Source of the DNA: Bacteroidetes bacterium 43-16 | Lineage (GTDB): Bacteria; Bacteroidota; Bacteroidia; Chitinophagales; Chitinophagaceae | Assembly: GCA_001897525.1 (NCBI GenBank) | Contig: MKTB01000017.1 | Location: 124,001 to 188,000, forward strand | Direction: 5' to 3' | DNA: 64,000 bases | Shown here: positions 43,885 through 52,531 of the stretch, piece by piece | How positions within the stretch are numbered: the first letter of the stretch is position 1 | How the letters are laid out: the number at the start of each line of letters is the position of its first letter | Notes under the pieces: generated by a model | Database searches by the model: none | The model's input: the letters and a program-made list of their open reading frames with translations, nothing else | Told to the model about the DNA's origin: nothing | Made by a program: the position numbers and the translations under genes

Positions 43885-45012
43885 ATGCAACGTATATACT
43901 TTGATAATGCGGCCACTACAGCTTTAGACCCACAAGTATTGGAAGCTATGCTGCCCTTTCTGACCGAAAAATTCGGCAACCCCAGTTCCATCTACTCCTA
44001 CGGGAGAGAAAGTAAGATGGGGATAGAGGCCGCGCGCAAATCTGTTGCAAAGATATTAGGCACCAAACCGGCCAATATCTTCTTTACCTCCGGCGGAACC
44101 GAAAGTACCAATACCGCAATGTCTGCAGCAGTAAGAGATCTGGGCGTGAAGCATATCATCACCTCACCTATTGAGCACCATGCCACCCTGCATACCGCAG
44201 AGTATTACGAAAAACAAGGGATAAAGCTTTCCCTGGTAGATATATTGCCCAGCGGTCACGTAGACCTCGAAAGCCTGAAAACATTGCTGAGTGAAGGACC
44301 TCAACCCGTACTGGTATCCCTGATGCATGCCAATAACGAGATCGGTAACTTATTGCCGATCCAGGAAGTAGGGGAAATATGCAAAGCACACAATGCTTAT
44401 TTCCATTGCGATACCGTGCAGACCGTAGGACACTATCCCTTAAACTTTTCTGAGCTGAATGTACACTTTGCCAACGGTGCCGGGCATAAATTCCATGGCC
44501 CTAAAGGTGTGGGCATACTCTATGTTTCAGACGAAGTACAGATCAAACCCATGATCAACGGGGGAGGGCAGGAGCGCAATATGCGTGCCGGTACCGAGAA
44601 CCTGTATGGCATCGTAGGCTTTGCCAAAGCCCTGGAAATGGCTACAGAGACCTATGAGCAGGATTCCACCCATATGCGTTCCCTGAAACAATACATGGCC
44701 GACCAGTTAACGGCCTTGATACCAGGCGTGACCTTTAACGGAGACTGGCAGGGAGAATCTTTATACACCGTTTTAAACGTATCATTCCCCCGGACAGATA
44801 AAACAGAAATGCTCCTTATGAGCCTGGATATGGCAGGGATCTGCGTATCCGGCGGCAGCGCCTGCTCCAGCGGAGCTAGCATAGGATCACATGTGATCAG
44901 GTGCTTGCCCAATAACAATGAAGTAGTACCCGTACGTTTCTCTTTTTGCAAACACAATACCACCAACGAAATTGATAGTGTGATCAACACACTGAAAAAT
45001 ATCCTGGGGTAA
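43885..45012 (+). CDS. Cysteine desulfurase (NifS/IscS class)
   Basis: PLP enzyme that takes sulfur from cysteine for Fe-S clusters or tRNA thiolation. The 375 residues have YFDNAATTALDP, FTSGGTEST, the HANNEIGNLLPIQ segment, the PLP Lys202 in GAGHKFHGPKG, and the mobile-loop Cys327 in SGGSACSSG, the class I arrangement. No iscU or sufE-type gene is adjacent. It is followed by another thioredoxin-fold gene 22 bases later, possibly one transcript with it and the RlmI-type and paa genes, since no terminator is visible until after paaY. Confidence 0.93.
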   Translation: MQRIYFDNAATTALDPQVLEAMLPFLTEKFGNPSSIYSYGRESKMGIEAARKSVAKILGTKPANIFFTSGGTESTNTAMSAAVRDLGVKHIITSPIEHHATLHTAEYYEKQGIKLSLVDILPSGHVDLESLKTLLSEGPQPVLVSLMHANNEIGNLLPIQEVGEICKAHNAYFHCDTVQTVGHYPLNFSELNVHFANGAGHKFHGPKGVGILYVSDEVQIKPMINGGGQERNMRAGTENLYGIVGFAKALEMATETYEQDSTHMRSLKQYMADQLTALIPGVTFNGDWQGESLYTVLNVSFPRTDKTEMLLMSLDMAGICVSGGSACSSGASIGSHVIRCLPNNNEVVPVRFSFCKHNTTNEIDSVINTLKNILG

Positions 45013-45034
45013 TTTTTTTATACCTTAACTTAAT

Positions 45035-46414
45035 ATGATGAAAAAGCTTGGACTTTTGCTGATAGCCACCCTTAGCCCCCTGGTATTCTGGGCACAAGGC
45101 ATTTTGTTTGAAACCGGGACCTTTGCAGAGGCGCTGGCAAAAGCTAAGCAGGAAAATAAAATAGTATTCCTGGATGTGTACACCACCTGGTGTGGTCCTT
45201 GTAAACAGATGGCCGCCAAACTGTTTCCTACCACAGAAGCCGGGAACATCTACAACAAACATTTCGTCAACTATAAAATTGATGCCGAAAAAGGAGAAGG
45301 ACTGGAAGTCGCTGCAAAATATAAAGTGCAGGGATACCCTACCAACCTGTTTTTAAGGCCCGATGGCTCCGTGGTCTACACCGTAATGGGTGCAGGAGAT
45401 CTGCCCTGGTTCCTGGGAAATGCCAATGTTGCCATTGCCGAGTCCAAAGATCCTATGCAGTGGTCCGACTATGAAGCCCGGATCAATAGTAATAAAGCAG
45501 ATAAAGAATTCCTGAAAAATTACCTGGTTAAAGGAAAAAGATTAGGCAAGAATACCGATAAAGGCCTGGATATGTATGTGGACAAGCATATAAGTAAGAA
45601 AATGAAAGAGGATGAAATGCTCTTTTTGCTGGACTACAACCAGACCATGGACAATAAAGCCTATGCTTTGCTGGAAAAAAACAGGACTGCTTTAGATAAG
45701 CTCAAACAAAAGGAAACGCCCAATTTCTTCAAATACTATACAGAATCCCTGGTGCCGGGAACCATTGAAAAACTGGCAGAAGATAAAGACGAGGCCGGTT
45801 TTAAGAAAATAATACTGGGCTTTGTCAATAAAAACAGCAGCACACCTAAGATGGACGGATGGTTCTACTCCAAAGCCTTCTATGAGCGCCTGGGTGATGA
45901 AACCAAAATGGAAGTGTTCAAATTATTACGTACCAATGAAATGATGAATACCCCTGTTGCCGGATTCCAAAAAGAAGATGCAGCAAAACTGGCAGAGTAT
46001 GTATTGACCGTAGAGCGCCAGCTCAACCAGAATAAAATGCCTGCAGCAGAACAAAAAAACTATATCGAGAGCTTTAAAAAGCAAAATCCGCAGGTGAACA
46101 AAATGGCCTCTTTAAACGCCGCCACCGATCTGAATGAAATGGCCTGGAATGTCTATGAGACCAATAATAAACAAATGTATAAAGATGCCATTAAATGGTC
46201 CGAGAAATCTTTAGAACTGCTGGGCGGTACTGATGTCACTACACGTGTTTCCTTACTGGATACCTATGCCCATTTACTCTACCGTAACGGGCAAAATGAA
46301 GAAGCCCTGAAACAACAGACACAGGCCCTCGACCTGGCAAAATCGGCCAATAATGCCGACCTGGTAAAAGATGTAGCAGCAACATTACAACAAATGAAAG
46401 ACGGTTCCCTCTAG
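45035..46414 (+). CDS. Exported thioredoxin-like protein with helical C-terminal region
   Basis: A 459-residue protein with a signal peptide ending VFWAQG. An N-terminal thioredoxin domain (to about residue 130) has FLDVYTTWCGPCKQM (WCGPC) and GYPTNLFLRP. The remaining two thirds are alpha-helical, ending with TPR-like units (TYAHLLYRNGQNEEALKQQ). The combination suggests a periplasmic thiol protein that binds partners through its helical part. Two adjacent ATGs (45035, 45038) give starts one residue apart. Confidence 0.87.
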   Translation: MMKKLGLLLIATLSPLVFWAQGILFETGTFAEALAKAKQENKIVFLDVYTTWCGPCKQMAAKLFPTTEAGNIYNKHFVNYKIDAEKGEGLEVAAKYKVQGYPTNLFLRPDGSVVYTVMGAGDLPWFLGNANVAIAESKDPMQWSDYEARINSNKADKEFLKNYLVKGKRLGKNTDKGLDMYVDKHISKKMKEDEMLFLLDYNQTMDNKAYALLEKNRTALDKLKQKETPNFFKYYTESLVPGTIEKLAEDKDEAGFKKIILGFVNKNSSTPKMDGWFYSKAFYERLGDETKMEVFKLLRTNEMMNTPVAGFQKEDAAKLAEYVLTVERQLNQNKMPAAEQKNYIESFKKQNPQVNKMASLNAATDLNEMAWNVYETNNKQMYKDAIKWSEKSLELLGGTDVTTRVSLLDTYAHLLYRNGQNEEALKQQTQALDLAKSANNADLVKDVAATLQQMKDGSL

Positions 46415-46443
46415 GGCCTGTTCAGGTACATAAACAGCCGTAG

Positions 46444-47616
46444 ATGATCAAAGTCTTTCTGAAGAAAAAAATAAGTACAAGGATATCCGAAGGCCATCTC
46501 TGGATCTACCAAAATGAGATCGGGGATATCGTAGGCACAGAAGCAGAGCGTGGGGCACTGGCAGATGTATTCTCTTCCAACGGTTCATTTGTCGGCAGAG
46601 GCTATTACAATCCTCTATCCCAGATCCCTGTGCGTATACTGAGCAATCAACAGGAAGCGATCGATGAAGCATTCTTTTTGAAGAAAATAAAAGCTGCCCT
46701 GGCCTACCGGCTGCAACTTGGTTTTACAGAAAACTTTCGCCTGGTCAATAGCGAGTCCGACGGGCTTCCCGGGCTGATCATCGATAAATTTAATGATTAC
46801 TTTGTCCTGCAATTTCAGACCCTGGGCATTGATGTGCGCAGAGCAGAAATTATACAGGCATTAAATACCCTCTTTAGTCCCAAAGGCATTTATGAGTGCA
46901 ATGATATCCCGCAGCGCAGCCTGGAAGGACTGCCCCAGGTCAAAGGCTTTTTAAGCGCACCATTTGATACGAAAATTACGATCCGGGAAGAAGGCCTGCA
47001 ACTCTATATAGACCTTGAAAACGGCCTCAAAACAGGCTATTTCCTGGACAACCAGCACAATCGTCGCCTGATAGCGCCCCTGGTGCATGGTGCAGACGTT
47101 TTAGACGTGTTCTGCTATACCGGTGCTTTCAGCCTCATGGCTGCCCGGCATGGTGCCAAAAGCGTACTCGGCATAGATTATGCGGCAGATGCGATCCGGC
47201 TTGCCCGGGAGAATGCACAGCAAAACGGCTATGCAGAAAGCTGTACCTTTGATACAAAGAATGCCTTTGACCTTTTGAAAACCTGGGCAAAGGAAAAGAA
47301 ACAGTTTGACGTGCTTATATTAGATCCACCGGTTCTGCTGCACGCTAAAGCCAACCTGGAAAAAGCATTGGGAGCCTATAAAGAGATCAATTTAAGGGCC
47401 ATGCAACTGCTGAAGCCCGGAGGCTTCCTGGTTACCACCTGTGCCACTCACCTGGTCACAGAAGAGGCTTTCGCTACCGTGTTAAAAGAAGCGGCCCGGG
47501 ATGCAAAGTGCAAACTGAAAACCGTGAGCTGCCAGACCCAGTCGGCCGATCATCCTGTGGTATGGCATATGCCCAATACCCAGTATTTAAAATTTTGGAT
47601 CATTCAAGTGAATTAA
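46444..47616 (+). CDS. PUA-domain class I rRNA methyltransferase, RlmI type
   Basis: A 390-residue SAM-dependent methyltransferase. An N-terminal PUA-like RNA-binding part (KKKISTRISEGHLWIYQNEI) is followed by a central domain and a Rossmann methyltransferase with VLDVFCYTGAFSLMAARHGAKSV (SAM site) and LDPPVLLH, where RlmI has DPPSF. By family it should make 5-methylcytosine in 23S rRNA; the altered residues after DPP leave the exact target open. It lies 4 bases before paaD. Confidence 0.9.
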   Translation: MIKVFLKKKISTRISEGHLWIYQNEIGDIVGTEAERGALADVFSSNGSFVGRGYYNPLSQIPVRILSNQQEAIDEAFFLKKIKAALAYRLQLGFTENFRLVNSESDGLPGLIIDKFNDYFVLQFQTLGIDVRRAEIIQALNTLFSPKGIYECNDIPQRSLEGLPQVKGFLSAPFDTKITIREEGLQLYIDLENGLKTGYFLDNQHNRRLIAPLVHGADVLDVFCYTGAFSLMAARHGAKSVLGIDYAADAIRLARENAQQNGYAESCTFDTKNAFDLLKTWAKEKKQFDVLILDPPVLLHAKANLEKALGAYKEINLRAMQLLKPGGFLVTTCATHLVTEEAFATVLKEAARDAKCKLKTVSCQTQSADHPVVWHMPNTQYLKFWIIQVN

Positions 47617-47620
47617 TACC

Positions 47621-48106
47621 ATGTTGACCGTAGACCTGATATATCAATGGCTGGAGAGCGTAACAGACCCCGAAATTCCTAATGTAAGCATTAAGGATAT
47701 GGGCATCCTGCGCGGTGTAGCACTGATAGACGATACATCAGTCAAAATAACCATTACCCCTACCTACAGCGGTTGCCCGGCTATGGACGTGATCGCTATG
47801 CAGGTGCGCATGACCCTCCTGGGACATGGGCTGAAGCATATAGAAATAGAGATGCAGTTAAGCCCCGCCTGGACCACAGACTGGATCACCGAAGAAGGCC
47901 GGAAGCGTATGCTGGCTTATGGCATCGCCCCTCCCGTGCGCAGGGCCTCCAGCGAACTGGGCTTATTTGAAGAAGATGAAGTGGCCTGTCCTAAATGTGA
48001 GAGCGTTCATACCGAATTAGTGAGCCGCTTTGGGGCTACCAGTTGCAAATCCATGTACCGCTGCCTCGACTGTAAAGAGCCCTTTGAACACTTCAAGTGC
48101 CATTAG
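47621..48106 (+). CDS. paaD: Phenylacetyl-CoA epoxidase subunit PaaD (MIP18-like with zinc ribbon)
   Basis: A 161-residue protein. The N-terminal DUF59/MIP18 fold shows SVTDPEIPNVSIKDMGIL and TPTYSGCPAMDVI, and the C-terminus a zinc-ribbon-like end: CPKC, SRFGATSCKS, CLDC and a final FKCH. This combined layout is PaaD, thought to help insert iron into the phenylacetyl-CoA monooxygenase. The other epoxidase genes (paaA, B, C, E) are absent from this window; paaY follows. Four cysteine pairs are intact, so the protein looks functional. Confidence 0.87.
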   Translation: MLTVDLIYQWLESVTDPEIPNVSIKDMGILRGVALIDDTSVKITITPTYSGCPAMDVIAMQVRMTLLGHGLKHIEIEMQLSPAWTTDWITEEGRKRMLAYGIAPPVRRASSELGLFEEDEVACPKCESVHTELVSRFGATSCKSMYRCLDCKEPFEHFKCH

Positions 48107-48165
48107 GGCCATCTCCTGAGTTATATACCCGGCAAAAGCCGGAACAACCATAAATATTCAGCAAT

Positions 48166-48762
48166 ATGATATACGAATTTAAAGGCTTTATCCCTGTAGT
48201 GCATCCCAGCGCTTTTGTACATCCGCAGGCTATCGTTACCGGCAATGTGATCATTGGCAAAGATGTCTACATCGGTCCCGGGGCTGCCCTGAGGGGCGAC
48301 TGGGGCGGCATAGAGATCGCTGATGGCTGCAATGTGCAGGAAAATTGTACCATACATATGTTTCCCGGCGTTACCGTTCGCCTGGAAGAAAATGCCCATA
48401 TCGGTCACGGGGCCATCATTCATGGCGCACATATCGGGAAAAACTGCCTGGTAGGCATGAATGCCGTTCTGATGGACGATGTGGAACTGGGAGATGAATG
48501 CATCGTAGGAGCACTGTCCTTCATCAATGCCAATACCATTATCCCGGCCAGGAGCCTGGTGGTAGGTAATCCGGCCAAGATCATCAAACAAGTGAGCGAT
48601 GAGATGATCGCCTGGAAAACCAAGGGCACCCAATTGTACCAGTCACTACCCGAAGATATGCGCCGGCACTGGAAAGCCTGTGATCCATTAAGCGAAATTC
48701 CGGCAGACCGCCCGGCACAGGATACCCTGTTTGAGACCTGGAATACCATCAAAGGAAAATAG
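48166..48762 (+). CDS. paaY: PaaY-like hexapeptide-repeat protein (gamma carbonic anhydrase/thioesterase)
   Basis: A 198-residue left-handed beta-helix protein. Hexapeptide turns run from about residue 15 to 140 (VHPQAIVTGNVIIG, VYIGPGAALRGDW, NCTIHMFPG), with His residues of the metal site in IHMF and HIGHGAIIHG. The C-terminal helix region with EMIAWKTKGTQLYQSL is the PaaY type, described as a thioesterase that removes toxic dead-end CoA esters of the phenylacetate pathway. Position behind paaD supports this name over a generic gamma carbonic anhydrase. Confidence 0.87.
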   Translation: MIYEFKGFIPVVHPSAFVHPQAIVTGNVIIGKDVYIGPGAALRGDWGGIEIADGCNVQENCTIHMFPGVTVRLEENAHIGHGAIIHGAHIGKNCLVGMNAVLMDDVELGDECIVGALSFINANTIIPARSLVVGNPAKIIKQVSDEMIAWKTKGTQLYQSLPEDMRRHWKACDPLSEIPADRPAQDTLFETWNTIKGK

Positions 48763-48839
48763 CCCGCTCCGTCTTGTAGATACTATTCTGTCAATAACAA
48801 TAAAAATTGCTAAAATTTCGTTTATTTTGACGAATCATT

Positions 48840-51266
48840 ATGCTACATTCCAGATCTATTATACTATTTGTAAGCTGCATTTTATGCAGCTTTTGTGCTG
48901 TTGCGCAAACGGCAAAACTTACCGGTAAAGTCACGGATTACGATAGAGCGCCCATTGCCGATATTACCATCAGCGTGGATAAGTCAGATAAGTTTGTCCT
49001 GACCGATACCCTGGGTTATTATGAAATAGAAATACCGGCCGGTAAGCGTATCCTCTTAAGAGCGAGTGGCGTAGATTTTGAATCAGAACCCTTTAGCGTA
49101 ACCCTTAAAGAAGGGGAGACCCGCACCCGGAATATCTTCATGGAAAGCAGGGGCACCAAGCTCGATGCCGTACAGGTAAAAGCAGAGCGGGAACGAGGCC
49201 AGGTAGGTACCATAGGCGTAAATACAAAAAATGTGCAGGCTTTACCCGGCTTAGAAGGGGTAGAAGGTTTATTGAAAATGCTGGTAGGTCATCGCAATGA
49301 GCTGACCTCACAATATACCGTAAGAGGGGGCAACTTTGATGAAAACCTGGTATATGTCAATGATTTTGAGATCAACAGGCCCTTTTTGGTGAGGAGTGGC
49401 CAGCAGGAAGGGCTCAGCTTTGTGAACCCCGATATGGTAAGCCGGGTAGACTTTTCCGTTGGCGGTTTCCAGGCCCGCTACGGAGATAAAATGTCCTCCG
49501 TTCTTGATGTTACTTACCAGCGCCCGGAAAAATTCTCCGGCTCCGTAATGGCCAGCTTATTAGGCTTCCAGGCACACCTGGCAGGAGGCAGTAAAAATAA
49601 AAAACTAAGCTTTATGCTGGGCTTCCGTCAAAAGACCAACCAGTATTTATTACAATCCCAACCCACGAAAGGGCAGTATAATCCCTCTTTCACAGACATA
49701 CAGGCATTAATCAATTATAGATTTTCCAAGAAACTGGAACTGGAGTTTATCGGTAACTATGCCCTCAACAGCTTCCGCTTTGAACCGGAGCGTGCCCGTG
49801 CCGCCTTCGGCTCGGTGACCCAGGCACTGGCCTTTACCTCCGTGTACACCGGTGGAGAGATCGACCAGTTTGACAATACCTTCGGTGGCCTGTCCCTGAC
49901 CTTTACGCCCAATAAAAAGCTTAAACTTAAACTACTGGGCAGCCTGTATAATTCTTTTGAAAAAGAAACCTTTGATATTAAAAGTGAATACATGCTTTCC
50001 GTAGTAGAGCTGGACCTTGGCTCTCAGAACCTGGGTAAAGAGCTCTACAGCCTCGGATCAGGCGCTATTCACCGCTATGCACGCAATTTCCTGAACGCCT
50101 ATGTGGCCAATGTGGGCCTCAAAGGCACTTACAGTGCCGGAGATCACTTTTTTAGTTTTGGTGGCAATGTTCAGAACGTAAATATCGACGACCGTTTACT
50201 GGAATGGGAACGCAGGGACAGCGCAGGCTTCTCCATCCCTTACAATCCTTTCCAGGTCAATATGTACCAGTATTACAAAGCGAGCAACCAGCTCAGCTAC
50301 AATAAAGTAGATGCCTATATCCAGGACAATATCTTACTGAGCAAGAACTTTGATGCCGTACTGACCCTGGGTGTAAGAGGAGTCTACAACTTTTTGAACA
50401 AGGAAATGATCATCAGCCCGAGGGCCAATTTCAGCTTTAAACCGAAATGGCAGGAAAATATGCTGATCAAAGTAGCCGCCGGGCAATATACCCAGCCGCC
50501 ATTCTACCGCGAGATGAGGGCCATGGACGGCTCTTTGAACACCGACCTTAAAGCACAGAAATCCTGGCAGTTTGCCGCCGGGCTTGATTATAACTTTATT
50601 GCATTGAACGACAGGCCCTTCAAGTTTACCGCCGAGTTGTTTTACAAAGCCCTTTCAGACCTGGTACCTTACGATTATGATAATGTACGCATCCGCTATG
50701 CCGCCAATAACAATGGTATAGGCTATGCCTATGGCGGTGAATTACGTTTATTCGGAGACCTGGTTAAAGATGCAGAATCCTGGGTGAGCATAGGCTACCT
50801 GAAGACCATGGAGCGCTTGCTGAATCCTGCTACAGGTGAATATGGCGACTGGCAGCCGAGACCTACTGATGGTCGTGTTACCTTCGGTGTTTTCTTCTCC
50901 GACTACCTGCCCCAGAATGATAACTTCAGGGTTTACCTGAATATGATGTATGCAACCGGGCTACCTTCACCATTACCGGAGCGTAATTTCCAGCGCAGAG
51001 ACAACTTCAGGTTACCTGCTTATCGCCGGGTGGACATCGGGTTTTCCGCCCTTTTGCTGGATGCGGCCAACAACAAAGCCGGTTACTACAGCTTTTTTAA
51101 AGGCCTGAAATCAGTGTGGGTGAGCCTGGAAGTGTTTAATTTATTGGGTATTGCCAATACCCTTTCTTATGAATATATTGAGTCTTTAAACAATAATTTC
51201 TCCTTTTATATTCCTAACAGGTTGACTAACCGTATGATCAATTTTAAGATCGCGGCCAGGTTTTAA
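48840..51266 (+). CDS. TonB-dependent receptor with carboxypeptidase-like N-terminal domain
   Basis: An 808-residue outer-membrane transporter: signal peptide ending AVAQT, a beta-sandwich domain (about residues 27-105: LTGKVTDYDRAPIADITISV), a plug domain with YTVRGGNFDENLVYVNDFEI and VNPDMVSRVDFSVGGFQARYGDKMSS, then a 22-strand barrel ending FKIAARF. Substrate unknown; no SusD-like partner is next to it, so it is not a polysaccharide locus pair. TATTTTG at 48823 may be its -7 box. Confidence 0.92.
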   Translation: MLHSRSIILFVSCILCSFCAVAQTAKLTGKVTDYDRAPIADITISVDKSDKFVLTDTLGYYEIEIPAGKRILLRASGVDFESEPFSVTLKEGETRTRNIFMESRGTKLDAVQVKAERERGQVGTIGVNTKNVQALPGLEGVEGLLKMLVGHRNELTSQYTVRGGNFDENLVYVNDFEINRPFLVRSGQQEGLSFVNPDMVSRVDFSVGGFQARYGDKMSSVLDVTYQRPEKFSGSVMASLLGFQAHLAGGSKNKKLSFMLGFRQKTNQYLLQSQPTKGQYNPSFTDIQALINYRFSKKLELEFIGNYALNSFRFEPERARAAFGSVTQALAFTSVYTGGEIDQFDNTFGGLSLTFTPNKKLKLKLLGSLYNSFEKETFDIKSEYMLSVVELDLGSQNLGKELYSLGSGAIHRYARNFLNAYVANVGLKGTYSAGDHFFSFGGNVQNVNIDDRLLEWERRDSAGFSIPYNPFQVNMYQYYKASNQLSYNKVDAYIQDNILLSKNFDAVLTLGVRGVYNFLNKEMIISPRANFSFKPKWQENMLIKVAAGQYTQPPFYREMRAMDGSLNTDLKAQKSWQFAAGLDYNFIALNDRPFKFTAELFYKALSDLVPYDYDNVRIRYAANNNGIGYAYGGELRLFGDLVKDAESWVSIGYLKTMERLLNPATGEYGDWQPRPTDGRVTFGVFFSDYLPQNDNFRVYLNMMYATGLPSPLPERNFQRRDNFRLPAYRRVDIGFSALLLDAANNKAGYYSFFKGLKSVWVSLEVFNLLGIANTLSYEYIESLNNNFSFYIPNRLTNRMINFKIAARF

Positions 51267-51356
51267 GCACTTAACATTCCTCTAATCCTATATTGACTTT
51301 GTCTATTTTTCATTTGACTGAAAAAAAATTATCTTCGCAAGGTTTAAATTAAAATT

Positions 51357-52307
51357 ATGTCTACAGAAATAAAGAAAGAAGTAATAGATTGTTTGATCAT
51401 CGGTTCCGGCCCTGCAGGGTATACTGCAGCTATTTATGCATCAAGAGCAGGTCTTAAACCTGTCTTGTACAGTGGCTTACAGCCGGGTGGCCAATTGACC
51501 ATCACTACAGACGTGGAAAACTACCCGGGCTATCCCGAAGGCGTTATGGGCCCCCAGATGATGAAAGATTTTGAAAACCAGGCACGCCGTATGGGTGCAG
51601 ACCTGCGTTGGGGCTATGTGTCTAAAGTAGACCTGAGCGTTCGCCCCTTCCTGGTACAGGTAGATGAGCAGGACTGGATCGAAGCCAATTCACTGATCAT
51701 CTCTACCGGTGCATCGGCAAAATGGCTGGGTATCGAAAGTGAGACCCGCCTGAATGGCTATGGCGTTTCTGCCTGTGCCGTTTGCGATGGTTTCTTCTTC
51801 AAAGAAAAAGAAGTAGCGATCGTAGGTGCCGGAGATACGGCTTGTGAAGAAGCCATATACCTGGCTAAATTATGTACTAAAGTACATATGTTTATCCGTA
51901 AAGATGAAATGCGCGCTTCAAAAGTGATGCAGGACAGAGTATTGAAAACGCCGAATATCCAGGTGTACTGGAATACAGAAACAGACGAGATCTTAGGCGA
52001 GAAGAAAGTAGAAGCAGTAAGAATACTGAACAACCAGACAGGAGAGAAAACAGAGATCCCGGTATCCGCGTTCTTCGTGGCCATCGGTCACCAGCCCAAC
52101 AGTGACCTGTTCAAAGACGTGATCGATATGGACGATCAAGGGTATATCCTGACCGTTCCGGGTACTTCCAAAACAAATATTGCAGGTGTATTTGCCTGTG
52201 GCGATGTACAGGATAAAATGTACCGCCAGGCAGTAACTGCGGCCGGTAGCGGCTGTATGGCCGCCCTGGATGCAGAAAGATACCTGGGCGAGTTTGTACA
52301 TAACTAG
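51357..52307 (+). CDS. trxB: Thioredoxin reductase
   Basis: NADPH-dependent flavoenzyme that reduces thioredoxin in the cytosol. The 316 residues carry the FAD site IGSGPAGYTAAIYASRAG, the redox pair CAVC (C140, C143), the NADPH site VGAGDTACEEA and the C-terminal FAD motif VFACGDVQDKMYRQ. TATCTTCG (51330-51337) upstream differs by one base from the -7 box. It ends at the terminator at 52324. Its likely partners, including periplasmic thioredoxin-like proteins, are encoded 5-9 kb upstream. Confidence 0.96.
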   Translation: MSTEIKKEVIDCLIIGSGPAGYTAAIYASRAGLKPVLYSGLQPGGQLTITTDVENYPGYPEGVMGPQMMKDFENQARRMGADLRWGYVSKVDLSVRPFLVQVDEQDWIEANSLIISTGASAKWLGIESETRLNGYGVSACAVCDGFFFKEKEVAIVGAGDTACEEAIYLAKLCTKVHMFIRKDEMRASKVMQDRVLKTPNIQVYWNTETDEILGEKKVEAVRILNNQTGEKTEIPVSAFFVAIGHQPNSDLFKDVIDMDDQGYILTVPGTSKTNIAGVFACGDVQDKMYRQAVTAAGSGCMAALDAERYLGEFVHN

Positions 52308-52323
52308 GAAATTTTATTTTTGG

Positions 52324-52367
52324 AAAAACATTGAGTGAAGTATCCTGCTTTACTCAATGTTTTTTTG
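52324..52367 (+). terminator. Terminator after trxB
   Basis: Arms 52324-52340 and 52348-52364 (core ACATTGAGT / ACTCAATGT) pair over 15 or more bases with one G-T, followed by a run of T. Confidence 0.9.
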
Positions 52368-52393
52368 CTTTTGGACATTAATTGCTGTCGAAA

Positions 52394-52409
52394 ATCAGCG
52401 ATCGCTGAT
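52394..52409. promoter_or_regulatory. 16-bp perfect palindrome between trxB and tgt
   Basis: ATCAGCGATCGCTGAT is fully self-complementary with no loop. It lies about 65 bp before the tgt -7 box, so it could be an operator for a dimeric regulator. No regulator is assigned. Confidence 0.4.
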
Positions 52410-52473
52410 GGTTTTATTTTACACTTTCGCTTCCTGTAGCAGCTATTTTTTTAGTCTTACTAATATTATTGGC

Positions 52474-52481
52474 TACTTTTG
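52474..52481 (+). promoter_or_regulatory. Predicted -7 box of tgt
   Basis: TACTTTTG fits TAnnTTTG, 50 bases before the ATG at 52532. No clear -33 TTTG. Confidence 0.55.
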
Positions 52482-52531
52482 CAATCCATCGAATGGTCCA
52501 TTTTGACTTTTGACTTTTGAATACATTATCC

